Below, piece by piece: positions 18,590-27,194 of a stretch of 64,000 bases of DNA (positions are counted from its first letter, which is position 1; each line of letters begins with the position of its first letter). Under the pieces are notes generated by a model. The model was not told the DNA's origin. It searched no databases and saw nothing but the letters and a program-made list of their open reading frames with translations. The position numbers and the translations under genes were made by a program. The DNA is from Phycisphaerales bacterium. GTDB lineage: Bacteria; Planctomycetota; Phycisphaerae; Phycisphaerales; SM1A02. The stretch is taken from positions 1 to 64,000 of the forward strand of contig JASMLY010000059.1 of the NCBI GenBank assembly GCA_030748455.1, read 5' to 3'.

Positions 18590-21500
18590 ATGTTCGTAAT
18601 TCACGCCAACTGGATGGCTGGTCACCTTCACCTTTGGGCAGAATCTCTTGAAAGATTCAACGTACTGCCAAGCCGTTTCGGTGAATTACAAACACACACT
18701 ACGAACGTACAAACAGAAGATGGTGGTGATACGTGTACGGTGATTCCAACAACCACTGAACACCCTTTTTGCGAATCAACAGATACGCTTGTTTCTGCAC
18801 TTGAAGAAATCGGATTAGATCTTGGCTCCTATACAGTAGATTCTCTTCTTCTCAATCTTCCACATGATTTGCTTGGCCCATGGCCAAGTGACAGGCTTAT
18901 CACAATCATTGGTGACTATGAGCACGCGGGAGTACCGTTGCTCGCAGAGTGTAAGGTTCCAAGCATCGCAATTAAACCCTCTACCGCTGTGCATCTTCTT
19001 ACACAGTTGACAAGAGCTGCAAGGAAACATGCTCTCGAAGTAGAGCACTCTGTTCGCTTCTGGACAAGTGCTGCACGTTTTTCTTTAGATATTCTTGTTG
19101 ACCAGCGATTTGTTCCAACGCTTCAACAAGTTGATCGTAAACACCTTTCTGGTAAATGGACGCCTTGGCTCCATGACGAAGAAGTTGTAGATCGATTTGG
19201 CAAGTTGCTTGAATCGATGCCGCCTGCGGCGAGATCAACTGGTATTGCAGGGCAGCAGCTCCTCGAAAACGCAATAGAAGACATGACAGACGGACTTATT
19301 CGTGAAACACTCATTGGGGATGATTTCATCGATGCTGTTGAAGATTGGAGTGCAGCCGAAGACGCACACGTTGCATGGTTAGAAGCTTTACTCCACAAAA
19401 ACACGGGCGTACAAGGTGATCCTGATCGGCTGCTTACAATTTTTACGGATGCTCGAAGATGGCTTGGTCGTCTTTGCGATGTTGGCGAGAATTTGTCGTG
19501 GCATTTGCTTTTCGATCTTTCTGAACCCCATGAAAACAGAGATCATTGGCGGCTGCGTTTTTGTTTACGTTCTGCAGAAGACGCAGCACGCGAAGTTTCA
19601 GCTGAAGAGATTTGGGCTGAAGCAGGTGGCGAACATGGTGGCGACGATCGGTTGCCAGAATTGCTACTTGGTGAACTTGACCGAGCGTCACTTATGTATT
19701 CCAAACTTGAAAAGAGTTTAAAAGAAACGACACCGACAGAGTTAACGCTTACTACAAAAGAGGCACATCAGTTTCTTGTGGAATACATGCCGCTACTTGA
19801 AGAGTCGGGTTTTCTCGTTGCAGCTCCAAACTGGTGGGGCAACGAACAGAGTCGCTTATCCGCAAGTTTACATATCGAATCACAATCTCTCGAAGAAGTT
19901 CTCGCAGCAAGGCTCGATGGACCAACAACAGACAGTTCAATGTTAGGGCTTCACGCAATTGTGGAGTGCAGTTGGAACGTTGCTGTTGGTGGACACGTGC
20001 TTTCCCAAGAAGAGTTTGAACAACTTCTTTCTCAGGATCAATCATTAGTACAAATTAATGGGCGCTGGATTCATCTGCAAGATGGTGCGATTGAAGAAGC
20101 CCGCGCACTGTTTGCTGAAGGTTCAACGACCAAGATGGCACTTGTTGATGCGTTGCGGCTAATTCAAGATGATGAAGATTCAACTCGCGTTCTTGAAATT
20201 AGTGGAATGAGCGCAACTGGGTGGGTAAAAGAACTTCTCGATGCAACTTCGAAGGATGCAACATTACCTGAAATTGCACAGCCAGCCAAGTTTGAAGGAC
20301 AGTTGCGACCCTATCAGCTGACCGGTTTACGGTGGCTTGCATTCTTGTCAAAATTTGGAATTGGGGCGTGTCTTGCTGATGACATGGGCTTGGGTAAAAC
20401 AATCCAGTTGATCGCGTTGTTGCAACACGAACGAGCAGAAAACCCGAGTGCGATTGGACAATCGTTGCTCATAGTTCCAACTTCAGTTGTTGCGAACTGG
20501 GAGCGTGAGATTGATAAGTTTTCTCCAGAGTTAAAAGTCCATGTGCATCATGGTCCAGACAGGCCTCTTGGGGAAAACTTTAATAAAGTCGTTGCGGAAT
20601 GTGATGTTGTGATCACGACGTACGGTTTGGTTCACCGAGACAGAGAAACACTCTCTCCGATCACTTGGCATCGGGTGTGTCTTGATGAAGCACAATACAT
20701 CAAGAACCCTCCAACAAAACAAGCACAATCAATTCGAAATCTAAACGCGTGGCATCGCGTTGCACTCACTGGTACACCCGTTGAAAACAGGCTCATTGAG
20801 CTGTGGTCAATCATGGAGTTTCTCAATCCTGGTTACTTAGGCCCAGCCGCGAAATTTAGAAGAACAGTTGCAAGACCAATTGAGCAGCGTCGTGATCCTC
20901 GAAAAGCAGAGCGGTTACGCCAAATGATTCAACCATTTATTTTGCGTCGCCTCAAAACCGACGCAACGGTCATTGACGATCTACCTGATTGCGTACAAAC
21001 AAAAGAGTATGCAAACTTAACGAGGGAACAAGCAGGCCTGTATGAACATGTTGTAAACAAGATGATTGGTGAAGTAGAGCGATCGGATGGGATACAGCGA
21101 AGGGGTCTTGTACTTTCTACTCTTGTAAAACTTAAACAAATCTGTAATCACCCCGGACATTACGCACAGGCAGGTCACCGCGATGGTGCACCAACAACAG
21201 AAGAGTCATCCCCTGGTTTACAAACACAACGCTCTGGAAAAACAAAGCGGCTGATGTCGCTGCTCGAAGAAGTAATCGCTACAGGGGAGAAGGCACTGGT
21301 CTTCACACAATTCCGTGAAATGGGGAGGCTACTTACGGCGATGATCCAACACGATCTTGATTGTGAGACTATGTTCTTGCATGGAGGAACACCACCGAGA
21401 AGGCGCCAACAGTTCATTGACCGTTTCCAAGATGAGAATGGAGATGTACCTGTTTTTATTCTTTCTCTTAAAGCAGGTGGTGTTGGCTTGAATCTGACTG

Positions 21501-21781
21501 CAGCGAACCACGTCTTCCATTTCGATCGATGGTGGAACCCCGCAGTTGAAAACCAAGCAACAGATCGAGCCTACCGAATTGGTCAAAAGAATACAGTCCA
21601 AGTTCATAAATTTGTTTGCACAGGTACACTTGAAGAGCGAATCGATCAAATGATCGAGCAGAAAATGGAACTAGCAGAAAATATAGTTGGCTCTGGTGAG
21701 AGTTGGATTTCCGAACTTTCGGCAGGACAACTCCGAGATATGCTGGTGCTACGTGAATCCGCATTGGAGAGTGACCAGTGA
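18590..21781 (+). CDS. SNF2-family DNA helicase/translocase
   Basis: SWI2/SNF2-type ATP-dependent DNA translocase of 1063 residues. The N-terminal 560 residues are the bacterial SNF2-associated region. The motor has motif I DDMGLGKTIQL (about 596-606), motif II DEAQ (about 698), motif III ALTGTPVENRL, and the C-terminal helicase motifs LHGGTPPRRRQ, SLKAGGVGLNLTAAN and DRAYRIGQ. ATG 18590 was chosen because GGAGG lies five bases before it; an upstream in-frame ATG at 18575 lacks a site. The following SWIM gene overlaps by 4 bp. Bacterial SNF2/SWIM pairs occur widely, and roles in transcription recycling or repair are suggested but not proven. Confidence 0.93.
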   Translation: MFVIHANWMAGHLHLWAESLERFNVLPSRFGELQTHTTNVQTEDGGDTCTVIPTTTEHPFCESTDTLVSALEEIGLDLGSYTVDSLLLNLPHDLLGPWPSDRLITIIGDYEHAGVPLLAECKVPSIAIKPSTAVHLLTQLTRAARKHALEVEHSVRFWTSAARFSLDILVDQRFVPTLQQVDRKHLSGKWTPWLHDEEVVDRFGKLLESMPPAARSTGIAGQQLLENAIEDMTDGLIRETLIGDDFIDAVEDWSAAEDAHVAWLEALLHKNTGVQGDPDRLLTIFTDARRWLGRLCDVGENLSWHLLFDLSEPHENRDHWRLRFCLRSAEDAAREVSAEEIWAEAGGEHGGDDRLPELLLGELDRASLMYSKLEKSLKETTPTELTLTTKEAHQFLVEYMPLLEESGFLVAAPNWWGNEQSRLSASLHIESQSLEEVLAARLDGPTTDSSMLGLHAIVECSWNVAVGGHVLSQEEFEQLLSQDQSLVQINGRWIHLQDGAIEEARALFAEGSTTKMALVDALRLIQDDEDSTRVLEISGMSATGWVKELLDATSKDATLPEIAQPAKFEGQLRPYQLTGLRWLAFLSKFGIGACLADDMGLGKTIQLIALLQHERAENPSAIGQSLLIVPTSVVANWEREIDKFSPELKVHVHHGPDRPLGENFNKVVAECDVVITTYGLVHRDRETLSPITWHRVCLDEAQYIKNPPTKQAQSIRNLNAWHRVALTGTPVENRLIELWSIMEFLNPGYLGPAAKFRRTVARPIEQRRDPRKAERLRQMIQPFILRRLKTDATVIDDLPDCVQTKEYANLTREQAGLYEHVVNKMIGEVERSDGIQRRGLVLSTLVKLKQICNHPGHYAQAGHRDGAPTTEESSPGLQTQRSGKTKRLMSLLEEVIATGEKALVFTQFREMGRLLTAMIQHDLDCETMFLHGGTPPRRRQQFIDRFQDENGDVPVFILSLKAGGVGLNLTAANHVFHFDRWWNPAVENQATDRAYRIGQKNTVQVHKFVCTGTLEERIDQMIEQKMELAENIVGSGESWISELSAGQLRDMLVLRESALESDQ

Positions 21782-22617
21782 ATAGACCCACAAAACCACG
21801 TCCCAAAAAACTCTCGATGCGGCTAAAAAGTGCAATGGAGGATTTACGCTCTCATCCACCAGCCTCTTGGATGATTGATACGATCGACACGGTTTTTTCC
21901 CCAGCAAATGTTGTGGCAGGAATGACCTATGCAATGGATGGGCAGGTTCGCACATTAAAGATTCGAGAAGGTGTCATTTCTGCTTCGGTGCAGTGCACAG
22001 ACGAAAAACCTTTTAAGTTGCAGATAGACATTCCGGTTTTATCATCTGATGATTGGGTGAAGGTCGCAAGAAGGATGGCAGTGGAGGCAAGAATCGCAGC
22101 GAGGCTATCTGCAGGAAAAGTACCCTCATCCCTTGCAGATATGTTTCGCGATTGTGGGCTAGAACCAATTGCAAATTCGCTTCAACCAGAATGTTCTTGT
22201 GGTGAAAAACGCCCGTGCAAACATGCAGCAGCAGCGTTGTTCTTATCCTCAGAACGCCTGCTGACGATGCCAATGTTGTTTTTCGAGTTGCGTGGCACGA
22301 CAACAGAAGATTTACTTGGGAAGTTACGCCAAGCTCGCACGCTTGATGCAAAGGGGCAGGCAGTGGCGCATGCAGGTATTAGAAATGATGATCTGCCAAA
22401 CATTCGGGAAATAGAATCTTGTTTAGAAGATTTCTGGCGGTGCCCACACCCACTTGAAGATGCAGATGCTTCTCCGATGCCACACCATCTTCCCCACGCA
22501 CTTCTACGCCGAATTGGCCAATCAACTATGCAGGGCAAGTTTCCATTTGCCGGTTTGCTCGAAACGATTTATGACGATGTTGCGCGGAACGCAACCGAAC
22601 ATCGTCGTGATGATTAA
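21778..22617 (+). CDS. SWIM zinc-finger protein, partner of SNF2 helicase
   Basis: 279 residues with a SWIM motif CSCGEKRPCKHAAAAL (about 140-155; CxCx(n)CxH), predicted to bind zinc and mediate DNA or protein contacts. The N-terminus is basic (NRPTKPRPKKLSMRLKSAM). GTG at 21778 overlaps the TGA of the SNF2 gene, giving strong evidence for coupled expression. Such proteins are regular neighbours of SNF2 helicases and probably form a complex with them. Confidence 0.85.
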   Translation: MNRPTKPRPKKLSMRLKSAMEDLRSHPPASWMIDTIDTVFSPANVVAGMTYAMDGQVRTLKIREGVISASVQCTDEKPFKLQIDIPVLSSDDWVKVARRMAVEARIAARLSAGKVPSSLADMFRDCGLEPIANSLQPECSCGEKRPCKHAAAALFLSSERLLTMPMLFFELRGTTTEDLLGKLRQARTLDAKGQAVAHAGIRNDDLPNIREIESCLEDFWRCPHPLEDADASPMPHHLPHALLRRIGQSTMQGKFPFAGLLETIYDDVARNATEHRRDD

Positions 22618-22852
22618 GACATCTATTGATGATCAATCGGCACTACACGGTCGTAAATAGCGTGCACAAGTTGCAGGCAAAGAAAGAGTAGACACTCCCC
22701 GAAAGAAAACACCCACAGTGAGGCTTCTCTTCTTGTAGCAACGACGTTCTGTGGTTGTTATTGGACGTGAAACTTTTTGAAATGTGACAAAAGTCAACCA
22801 TTTCTTCAGTCGATAGTCCCATAGTCCAAGCCTTACAAACGGAGTTACATCA

Positions 22853-23113
22853 ATGAATACCAGAGTAAACGCATCAGAACACATTCGACCAATGCTTGCA
22901 GCAATGGCAAGATCGATTGAAGCCGCTAGGGCAAAGCGATCATCCCCAGAGAACCAATCCACAGGATCGAGGTCGTCGGAGGGGACGACCTCGATCGGTG
23001 AGAATTATAAAATTGGAAATCCCTACGCAGAAAATGGGAAAGCGAAAGCAAAAGCTCAAGAAGCTACCGGTTCATTTTTTCGTGAACGAACCGAATATCG
23101 CAAGGCCAGTTAA
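22853..23113 (+). CDS. Small hypothetical basic protein
   Basis: 86 residues, not recognised. It is hydrophilic and rich in Ala, Arg, Lys, Glu and Ser, with a likely helix at the N-terminus (HIRPMLAAMARSIEAARAKR) and a disordered remainder. A good ribosome site (GGAG at 22841) lies eight bases before the ATG, and a terminator follows at 23133, so it looks like a short real gene with its own transcript. A 13-bp hairpin lies inside the coding sequence. Confidence 0.6.
   Translation: MNTRVNASEHIRPMLAAMARSIEAARAKRSSPENQSTGSRSSEGTTSIGENYKIGNPYAENGKAKAKAQEATGSFFRERTEYRKAS
22965..22996. repeat. Perfect 13-bp inverted repeat inside the small gene
   Basis: GATCGAGGTCGTC (22965-22977) and its exact reverse complement (22984-22996) flank a 6-base loop GGAGGG. 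The loop itself looks like a Shine-Dalgarno sequence. It could be an mRNA hairpin or a protein-binding palindrome. Confidence 0.85.
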
Positions 23114-23132
23114 CACATCAATTGTATCCACC

Positions 23133-23172
23133 AAAAAATAGCGGCGTTCCATTTGGTACGCCGCTATTTTTT
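23133..23172. terminator. Bidirectional intrinsic terminator
   Basis: AAAAAATAGCGGCGT (23133) pairs with ACGCCGCTATTTTTT (23158-23172) around a 10-base loop. A-tract and T-tract flanks let it work on both strands, for the small gene at 22853 and for the convergent rplS. Confidence 0.93.
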
Positions 23173-23190
23173 ATTGTGTTTTAGAGTAAT

Positions 23191-23562
23191 TTAGCTTTTT
23201 AAACCCCGACGGCGATCACGCAATCGGCGGGATTTGCCAACGCGATCTCGAAGGAAGTACAACTTCGCACGGCGAGCATCACCTTGGCGAACAACTTCGA
23301 TTTTTGCAATTCGTGGAGAGTGCAGTGGGAAAATACGTTCAACACCTTCGTTTGCCACAATTCGGCGAACTGAAATAGTCGTGTTTACGCCACGACCCTT
23401 TTGCCCAATGAGAACACCTTGGAAGACTTGGATTCGTTCCTTTTCACCTTCAACAATTGTGTAGTGCACATTGATTGTGTCACCGACGTTGAAATCTGGG
23501 AAGAAATCGGCATCTCGTAATTGGTTATCTGTGATTGATTCAACTAGTTTTTGGCTAACCAT
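23191..23562 (-). CDS. rplS: 50S ribosomal protein L19
   Basis: L19 sits at the 30S-50S interface (bridge B8). The 123-residue protein carries the family core: FNVGDTINVHYTIVEGEKER, QVFQGVLIGQKGRG, RRIVANEGVERIFPLHSP and the basic tail KSRRLRDRRRG. The start ATG 23562 has AAGGA 11 bases upstream; the frame is open further back but without homology. It is the last gene of the rpsP-trmD-rplS operon. A GC-rich hairpin lies in its 5' spacer. Confidence 0.97.
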   Translation of the reverse strand: MVSQKLVESITDNQLRDADFFPDFNVGDTINVHYTIVEGEKERIQVFQGVLIGQKGRGVNTTISVRRIVANEGVERIFPLHSPRIAKIEVVRQGDARRAKLYFLRDRVGKSRRLRDRRRGLKS

Positions 23563-23584
23563 GGTTGGGATCCTTTCATAAACA

Positions 23585-23611
23585 TCCGGATCATTCCGGG
23601 GGTGATCCGGA
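23585..23611 (-). promoter_or_regulatory. Hairpin in the trmD-rplS spacer
   Basis: TCCGGATCA pairs with TGATCCGGA (9 bp, 9-base loop), placed between the trmD stop and the rplS ribosome site. It could be an RNA control or processing element. Evidence is the inverted repeat only. Confidence 0.4.
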
Positions 23612-23638
23612 GGGGATTCGGGGTGACTTGAGTCATGC

Positions 23639-24352
23639 TCAGGGGTCAACTTCCTCGTTATCGAGCAGGTCTGGTCTTCGCGACTTTGTTCGCGATTCCA
23701 TTTGCTCTTGTCGCCACTGATCAACGGCCTTGTGGTCGCCGCTGAGTAGCACATCTGGCACTTCCTTTCCTTCCCACACGCGGGGACGCGTGTAGTGGGG
23801 ACAGTCGAGAAGGCGTGTGCCTTCGCTGCCCCGTTTTGAAAAGGAGTCTTGATCAGCAGAATCAGCATGACCAAGGACGCCTGGGAGAAGTCTGACGACT
23901 GCATCAACAAGAAGCAGGGCAGGGAGTTCTCCGCCGCTGAGTACATAATCTCCTGTACTCAGTTCGAGTGGATCGAGCGTTTCAATCACGCGTTCATCGA
24001 TCCCCTCGTAGTGTCCCGCGATGAGAAGCAAATGCTTTTCACTCGCGAGTTGTTCGACCCGTTCTTGTTGTAACACTTCTCCTTGTGGGGTGAAGTGAAT
24101 TCGAAGAGCGGGGTCGTTTGATTGTCGCTCAACTTCTTGCACTGCATCGTGCAATGGTTGGCACATGAGAACCATTCCAGGTCCTCCACCAAAGGGTCGA
24201 TCATCAACCTTTCGGTGTTTGTTGTCGGCCCAAGCGCGAATGTCGTGAACAATAATCTCGACATGACCTCCATCTTGTGCTCGTTTGATGATGCTCGTTG
24301 CAAGTGTTGCTTCAAGCATTTCTGGAAAGAGCGTAAGAATGTCGATCCGCAC
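23639..24352 (-). CDS. trmD: tRNA (guanine-N1)-methyltransferase TrmD
   Basis: TrmD methylates G37 next to the anticodon, using SAM bound in a trefoil knot, to prevent +1 frameshifts. The 237-residue protein has the expected MRIDILTLFPEM start, VDDRPFGGGPGMVLMC near 50-65, the knot region LLIAGHYEGIDERV and DYVLSGGELPALLLVDAV, and SRTKSRRPDLL at the end. It lies 15 bp downstream of rpsP and 76 bp upstream of rplS on the same strand. The classical rimM is not between them. Confidence 0.96.
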   Translation of the reverse strand: MRIDILTLFPEMLEATLATSIIKRAQDGGHVEIIVHDIRAWADNKHRKVDDRPFGGGPGMVLMCQPLHDAVQEVERQSNDPALRIHFTPQGEVLQQERVEQLASEKHLLLIAGHYEGIDERVIETLDPLELSTGDYVLSGGELPALLLVDAVVRLLPGVLGHADSADQDSFSKRGSEGTRLLDCPHYTRPRVWEGKEVPDVLLSGDHKAVDQWRQEQMESRTKSRRPDLLDNEEVDP

Positions 24353-24367
24353 AACAGGACCCTAGGA

Positions 24368-24634
24368 TCAGCCGAGTTTCTTTCCGGGAGTCGGATCGAT
24401 TTCGGCTCGTTTCAGCAAACTGGTCACTGTGCGTGATGGCTGCGCGCCAACACTGAGCCAGTAATCGATTCGGTCTGCTTTGAAACAAATTTGCTTGTCT
24501 TCAGGTGCAACAGGGTCGAACCAACCAAGTTCTTCGATTACTCGACCATTACGTGGTGCACGTTTATCCATTGCGTTGAGTCGGTAGAAGGGGCGATGTC
24601 GTCGTCCCATACGTTTAAGGCGTAATACCACCAT
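24368..24634 (-). CDS. rpsP: 30S ribosomal protein S16
   Basis: S16 is an early assembly protein of the small ribosomal subunit. The 88 residues match the family throughout: VVLRLKRMGRRHRPFYRLNA at the start, RVIEELGWFDP, and YWLSVGAQPSRTVTSLLKRA. ATG at 24634. It is the first gene of rpsP-trmD-rplS; a possible promoter lies about 125 bp upstream. RimM, normally between rpsP and trmD, is missing here and must be elsewhere. Confidence 0.97.
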   Translation of the reverse strand: MVVLRLKRMGRRHRPFYRLNAMDKRAPRNGRVIEELGWFDPVAPEDKQICFKADRIDYWLSVGAQPSRTVTSLLKRAEIDPTPGKKLG

Positions 24635-24759
24635 AGGGGCATTGTCTCCTTGTTTAGGCTTCGTTCGTTCGTGAGAACTGTGGACCGTTGAGCTCTGGTG
24701 TTAGACCGTCTAACCCAAGCCGTGCGAGCCACTTCGCGAAGCGATCATTCGAGCCACAT

Positions 24760-24768
24760 AGTGTACCA
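24760..24768 (-). promoter_or_regulatory. Possible extended -10 promoter of rpsP operon
   Basis: On the minus strand TGGTACACT reads as a TGn-extended -10 box (TACACT), about 125 bp before rpsP. The same TACACT with TGn stands before rpmI. No convincing -35 box is visible. Confidence 0.35.
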
Positions 24769-24812
24769 AAGATATGCAACACAAGTTATTTTGAGCTCAA
24801 ACACCCCTTTAT

Positions 24813-25475
24813 TTATGAAAAGAGCGATGCAACAAGTCCAGAATAGGCGGTGGCGATGTTGTTTGCCCAAAGAAAGGCCGCACTACCGGCGTTGGACATC
24901 ACAAGCATGAGCATGAGAAACATGCCGACCATTGGTGCTTGGGGTTTGGAATAGAGTTTGCCGATTTCTGGGAACAGGTTTGCGAGAATCGTTGAGCCAT
25001 CAAGCGGTGGAATTGGTAACAAATTAAAGGCAAACAGCACAAAATTCAAAAACCCACCCGTAAATAGAAAAATCATCAGGTGGTGCATGTTCTCGTTTTC
25101 ACCTGTTTGCGAAGCGAGAATCCCTAACGCAGTGAGTGTTACAAACGCCAAAGCTAGGTTCATGAAAGGCCCTGCAGCCGAAACCAAAATGCGCCCCCAT
25201 TTCCCGTGTCTAAAACGGTAAGGGTTCACCGGCATCATGCCCCACGCAAGTCCAATGATGAAAAATACAGCAATAGAAGGAATGCCCATATGGACCACGG
25301 GATTTGCAGTCATGCGCCCAGTAACGCGAGGCGTATCATCACCTTCCCAAATAGCAGCCCATCCATGAGCAAGTTCGTGCAAACTGATTGATGCGAGCAC
25401 CCAAAAAATCCATGCGACGAGCTCAGTAGCTCTGCCTGCATTCCATAAGTCATGAACCCACCAACCTCCACTCAT
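24813..25475 (-). CDS. M50 site-2-protease-like membrane metallopeptidase
   Basis: Small intramembrane zinc peptidase of the S2P/SpoIVFB group, 220 residues with about five hydrophobic helices. The zinc site is HELAH (H33, E34, H37) in the first helix, and the third ligand is D159 in NLLPIPPLDG. Such enzymes cut membrane-bound regulators such as anti-sigma factors, though many small members have unknown substrates. It lies divergent from an ECF sigma/anti-sigma pair, which makes a link possible but unproven. A tiny ORF overlaps its start by 4 bp. Confidence 0.85.
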   Translation of the reverse strand: MSGGWWVHDLWNAGRATELVAWIFWVLASISLHELAHGWAAIWEGDDTPRVTGRMTANPVVHMGIPSIAVFFIIGLAWGMMPVNPYRFRHGKWGRILVSAAGPFMNLALAFVTLTALGILASQTGENENMHHLMIFLFTGGFLNFVLFAFNLLPIPPLDGSTILANLFPEIGKLYSKPQAPMVGMFLMLMLVMSNAGSAAFLWANNIATAYSGLVASLFS

Positions 25476-25573
25476 TTTTTAGGTTCTTTCATTGCCTCTT
25501 GAATCTCCTCAATTGATGGGAGTTCCATAAAATCAACATCAACAGTTTGGCGAGATGTACAAGCAGAAGCCAT
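25472..25573 (-). CDS. Possible 33-residue small ORF before the M50 peptidase
   Basis: ATG 25573 to TGA 25474, ending in an ATGA overlap with the peptidase start. The predicted peptide begins MASACTSRQT and ends EAMKEPKK. No ribosome site is obvious. The overlap is the only support; it may be a leader peptide or chance. Confidence 0.3.
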   Translation of the reverse strand: MASACTSRQTVDVDFMELPSIEEIQEAMKEPKK

Positions 25574-25643
25574 AAGGAAAAGGTGGGTATCGTAGTACGA
25601 AGTAATTGCACTTGCATCTCATATACCATACGCTGCCTACCCA

Positions 25644-26249
25644 ATGTCTGCCGAACGTCAAAATCAATCTGACGAGTCCCTCCTCGCAGCCCATATCGAA
25701 GGGGACATGCACGCATTTCCTGCTCTGATGGAGCGGTACAAAAACGATTTACTCCATTTTCTCATCCGATTTGTAGGCAAAAAAGCAGCCGCAGAAGACG
25801 TTTTTCAGGAAACTTTTCTCCAAGTTCACGTCTCTGCAGAGACTTTTGACTCAACAAGGCGATTTAAACCGTGGCTTTTTACAATTGCAGCGAACAAAGG
25901 AAGGGACTGGCATCGTAAGCACTCTAAGCGGACAACGATGTCGTTGTCCCAAGATATAGGTGGCGAAGGTGAAGGAGCCCGATTCGTTGACCTTTTAGAG
26001 AGTGATCAGGAAATACCAGATGCGAGTATTATCGAATCGGAACAAGCAGCGCAAATCAGAGACGCTGTTGATGCGCTTCCAAATCACCTTCGAGAGATTT
26101 TATTGCTGAGTTATTTCCAACAAATGAGTTACGTCCAAATTTCTGAATCCCTGCAAATTCCCCTCGGTACCGTAAAGAGCCGGCTCCATTCCGCGGTCGC
26201 AGCGTTCAGTAAATCTTGGAAATCAGCCCAATCACAGGAGCAAGAATGA
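25644..26249 (+). CDS. ECF-type RNA polymerase sigma factor
   Basis: Group IV sigma factor of 201 residues with only the sigma2 and sigma4 domains. Sigma2 spans about 20-90 (FPALMERYKNDLLHFLIRFV, AEDVFQETFLQVHV, FKPWLFTIAANKGRDWHR) and sigma4 about 135-190 (ALPNHLREILLLSYFQQMSY, IPLGTVKSRLHSAV). ATG 25644. Its stop overlaps the start of the next gene, a single-pass membrane protein that probably is the anti-sigma factor. The promoter it recognises cannot be deduced here. Confidence 0.93.
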   Translation: MSAERQNQSDESLLAAHIEGDMHAFPALMERYKNDLLHFLIRFVGKKAAAEDVFQETFLQVHVSAETFDSTRRFKPWLFTIAANKGRDWHRKHSKRTTMSLSQDIGGEGEGARFVDLLESDQEIPDASIIESEQAAQIRDAVDALPNHLREILLLSYFQQMSYVQISESLQIPLGTVKSRLHSAVAAFSKSWKSAQSQEQE

Positions 26250-27136
26250 CCGATCAGAGTGACCATCTCAATCTTTGTAAGGCAGACGCAGAAATGCTCG
26301 ATCGTCTTGTCGATGTCGGTTTTGAAATCGACCAACTTGAAGGTCTCAGTGAAGAAGAACAATTGCGTGCAACCAACATTTTGAACATGTTTGGTTTGCT
26401 TGATCAGTATCCTGTTGAAGATGTAGATGACACACTGATCGATGTGACGCTTGCCCGAATCGATCAGTATGAACAGCGAAAACGAGAACGGATGCATATC
26501 CACACTGCTGACGTATCAGCAACAAGTCGTGGTTTTGCTTTTCGCATGCCTGATTTCATCAGCATTGCATGTATGGTTTTGATAGCAGCCTCGGTTGTGA
26601 TCTGGCTTGGTCGCGGCACTCGAGCGCAATCAATGTCGATGCAATGTGCGAACAATATGGCAGCTGCTGGTATGGGTTTAGCAAATTGGGGTGCTGATCA
26701 CAACGGTGCGATGCCAACGGAATCGGTCGATAAACTTGACAGCTTGTTTGCCGGTGTAGCACCAGAGCGGCTCGATCCAGCTCCACTGCTTGATGGGTAC
26801 TGCGAAGCACACCATTTGAACTGTCCCGGGCACGATGGCGAACATCCAACTGGGTTTAGTTACCAAACACAGCAACAACATGTTTGGGATGCGCTGAAAC
26901 GGCATCGCCGTGTTTTTGTTGTGCTCAGTGACACCAATCCAATTCTTGACGCAATCCTTGCTGGCAAGAAACACGATCCACTGACTCGATCACGAAACCA
27001 CCTCGGAAACGGGCAAAACCAACTCCTCGATGATGGCTCCACCCTATCTCTCATGGGACCACCAGTTCTTGGTGGCGACAAAATCTGGGTTCTTGATGGC
27101 AAAAGCCGCAGGATCGACATTTTTCTGACGCATTAG
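26246..27136 (+). CDS. Probable membrane anti-sigma factor with pseudopilin-like outer domain
   Basis: 296 residues. ATG 26246 overlaps the sigma-factor stop (ATGA) and has AGGAG seven bases upstream. The cytoplasmic part (1-98) is acidic, a single membrane helix lies near 103-122 (FISIACMVLIAASVVIWLG), and the outer part (123-296) resembles planctomycete DUF1559 pseudopilins: CANNMAAAGMGLANW after the helix, and NHLGNGQNQLLDDGS with GGDKIW near the end. Topology and gene order suggest an anti-sigma factor that senses something outside. No zinc-binding anti-sigma motif is seen, so the role is inferred. Confidence 0.65.
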   Translation: MTDQSDHLNLCKADAEMLDRLVDVGFEIDQLEGLSEEEQLRATNILNMFGLLDQYPVEDVDDTLIDVTLARIDQYEQRKRERMHIHTADVSATSRGFAFRMPDFISIACMVLIAASVVIWLGRGTRAQSMSMQCANNMAAAGMGLANWGADHNGAMPTESVDKLDSLFAGVAPERLDPAPLLDGYCEAHHLNCPGHDGEHPTGFSYQTQQQHVWDALKRHRRVFVVLSDTNPILDAILAGKKHDPLTRSRNHLGNGQNQLLDDGSTLSLMGPPVLGGDKIWVLDGKSRRIDIFLTH

Positions 27137-27159
27137 TGGGGATATCGAATCTCTTTTTC

Positions 27160-27168
27160 TGCTACACT
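27160..27168 (+). promoter_or_regulatory. Possible extended -10 promoter of rpmI-rplT
   Basis: TGCTACACT fits a TGn-TACACT extended -10, 27 bp before the rpmI start. It matches the hexamer seen before rpsP. No good -35 box. Confidence 0.4.
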
Positions 27169-27194
27169 ACGCGGCTCGAATTGGAGTTAAGAAA

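Noticed and set aside
18490..18600. Integration site of a mobile element at the tRNA
   Set aside because: No integrase of island type, no repeat of the tRNA end downstream, and the neighbouring genes are core type. The XerC/D gene is a housekeeping type.
23563..23946. N-terminal extension of rplS
   Set aside because: It overlaps trmD and has no homology; ATG 23562 has a ribosome site and gives the normal L19 length.
25489..25716. 75-codon minus-strand frame before the M50 peptidase
   Set aside because: It covers the sigma factor start antisense, and its product is an unremarkable shadow; the shorter ATGA-linked frame is more plausible.
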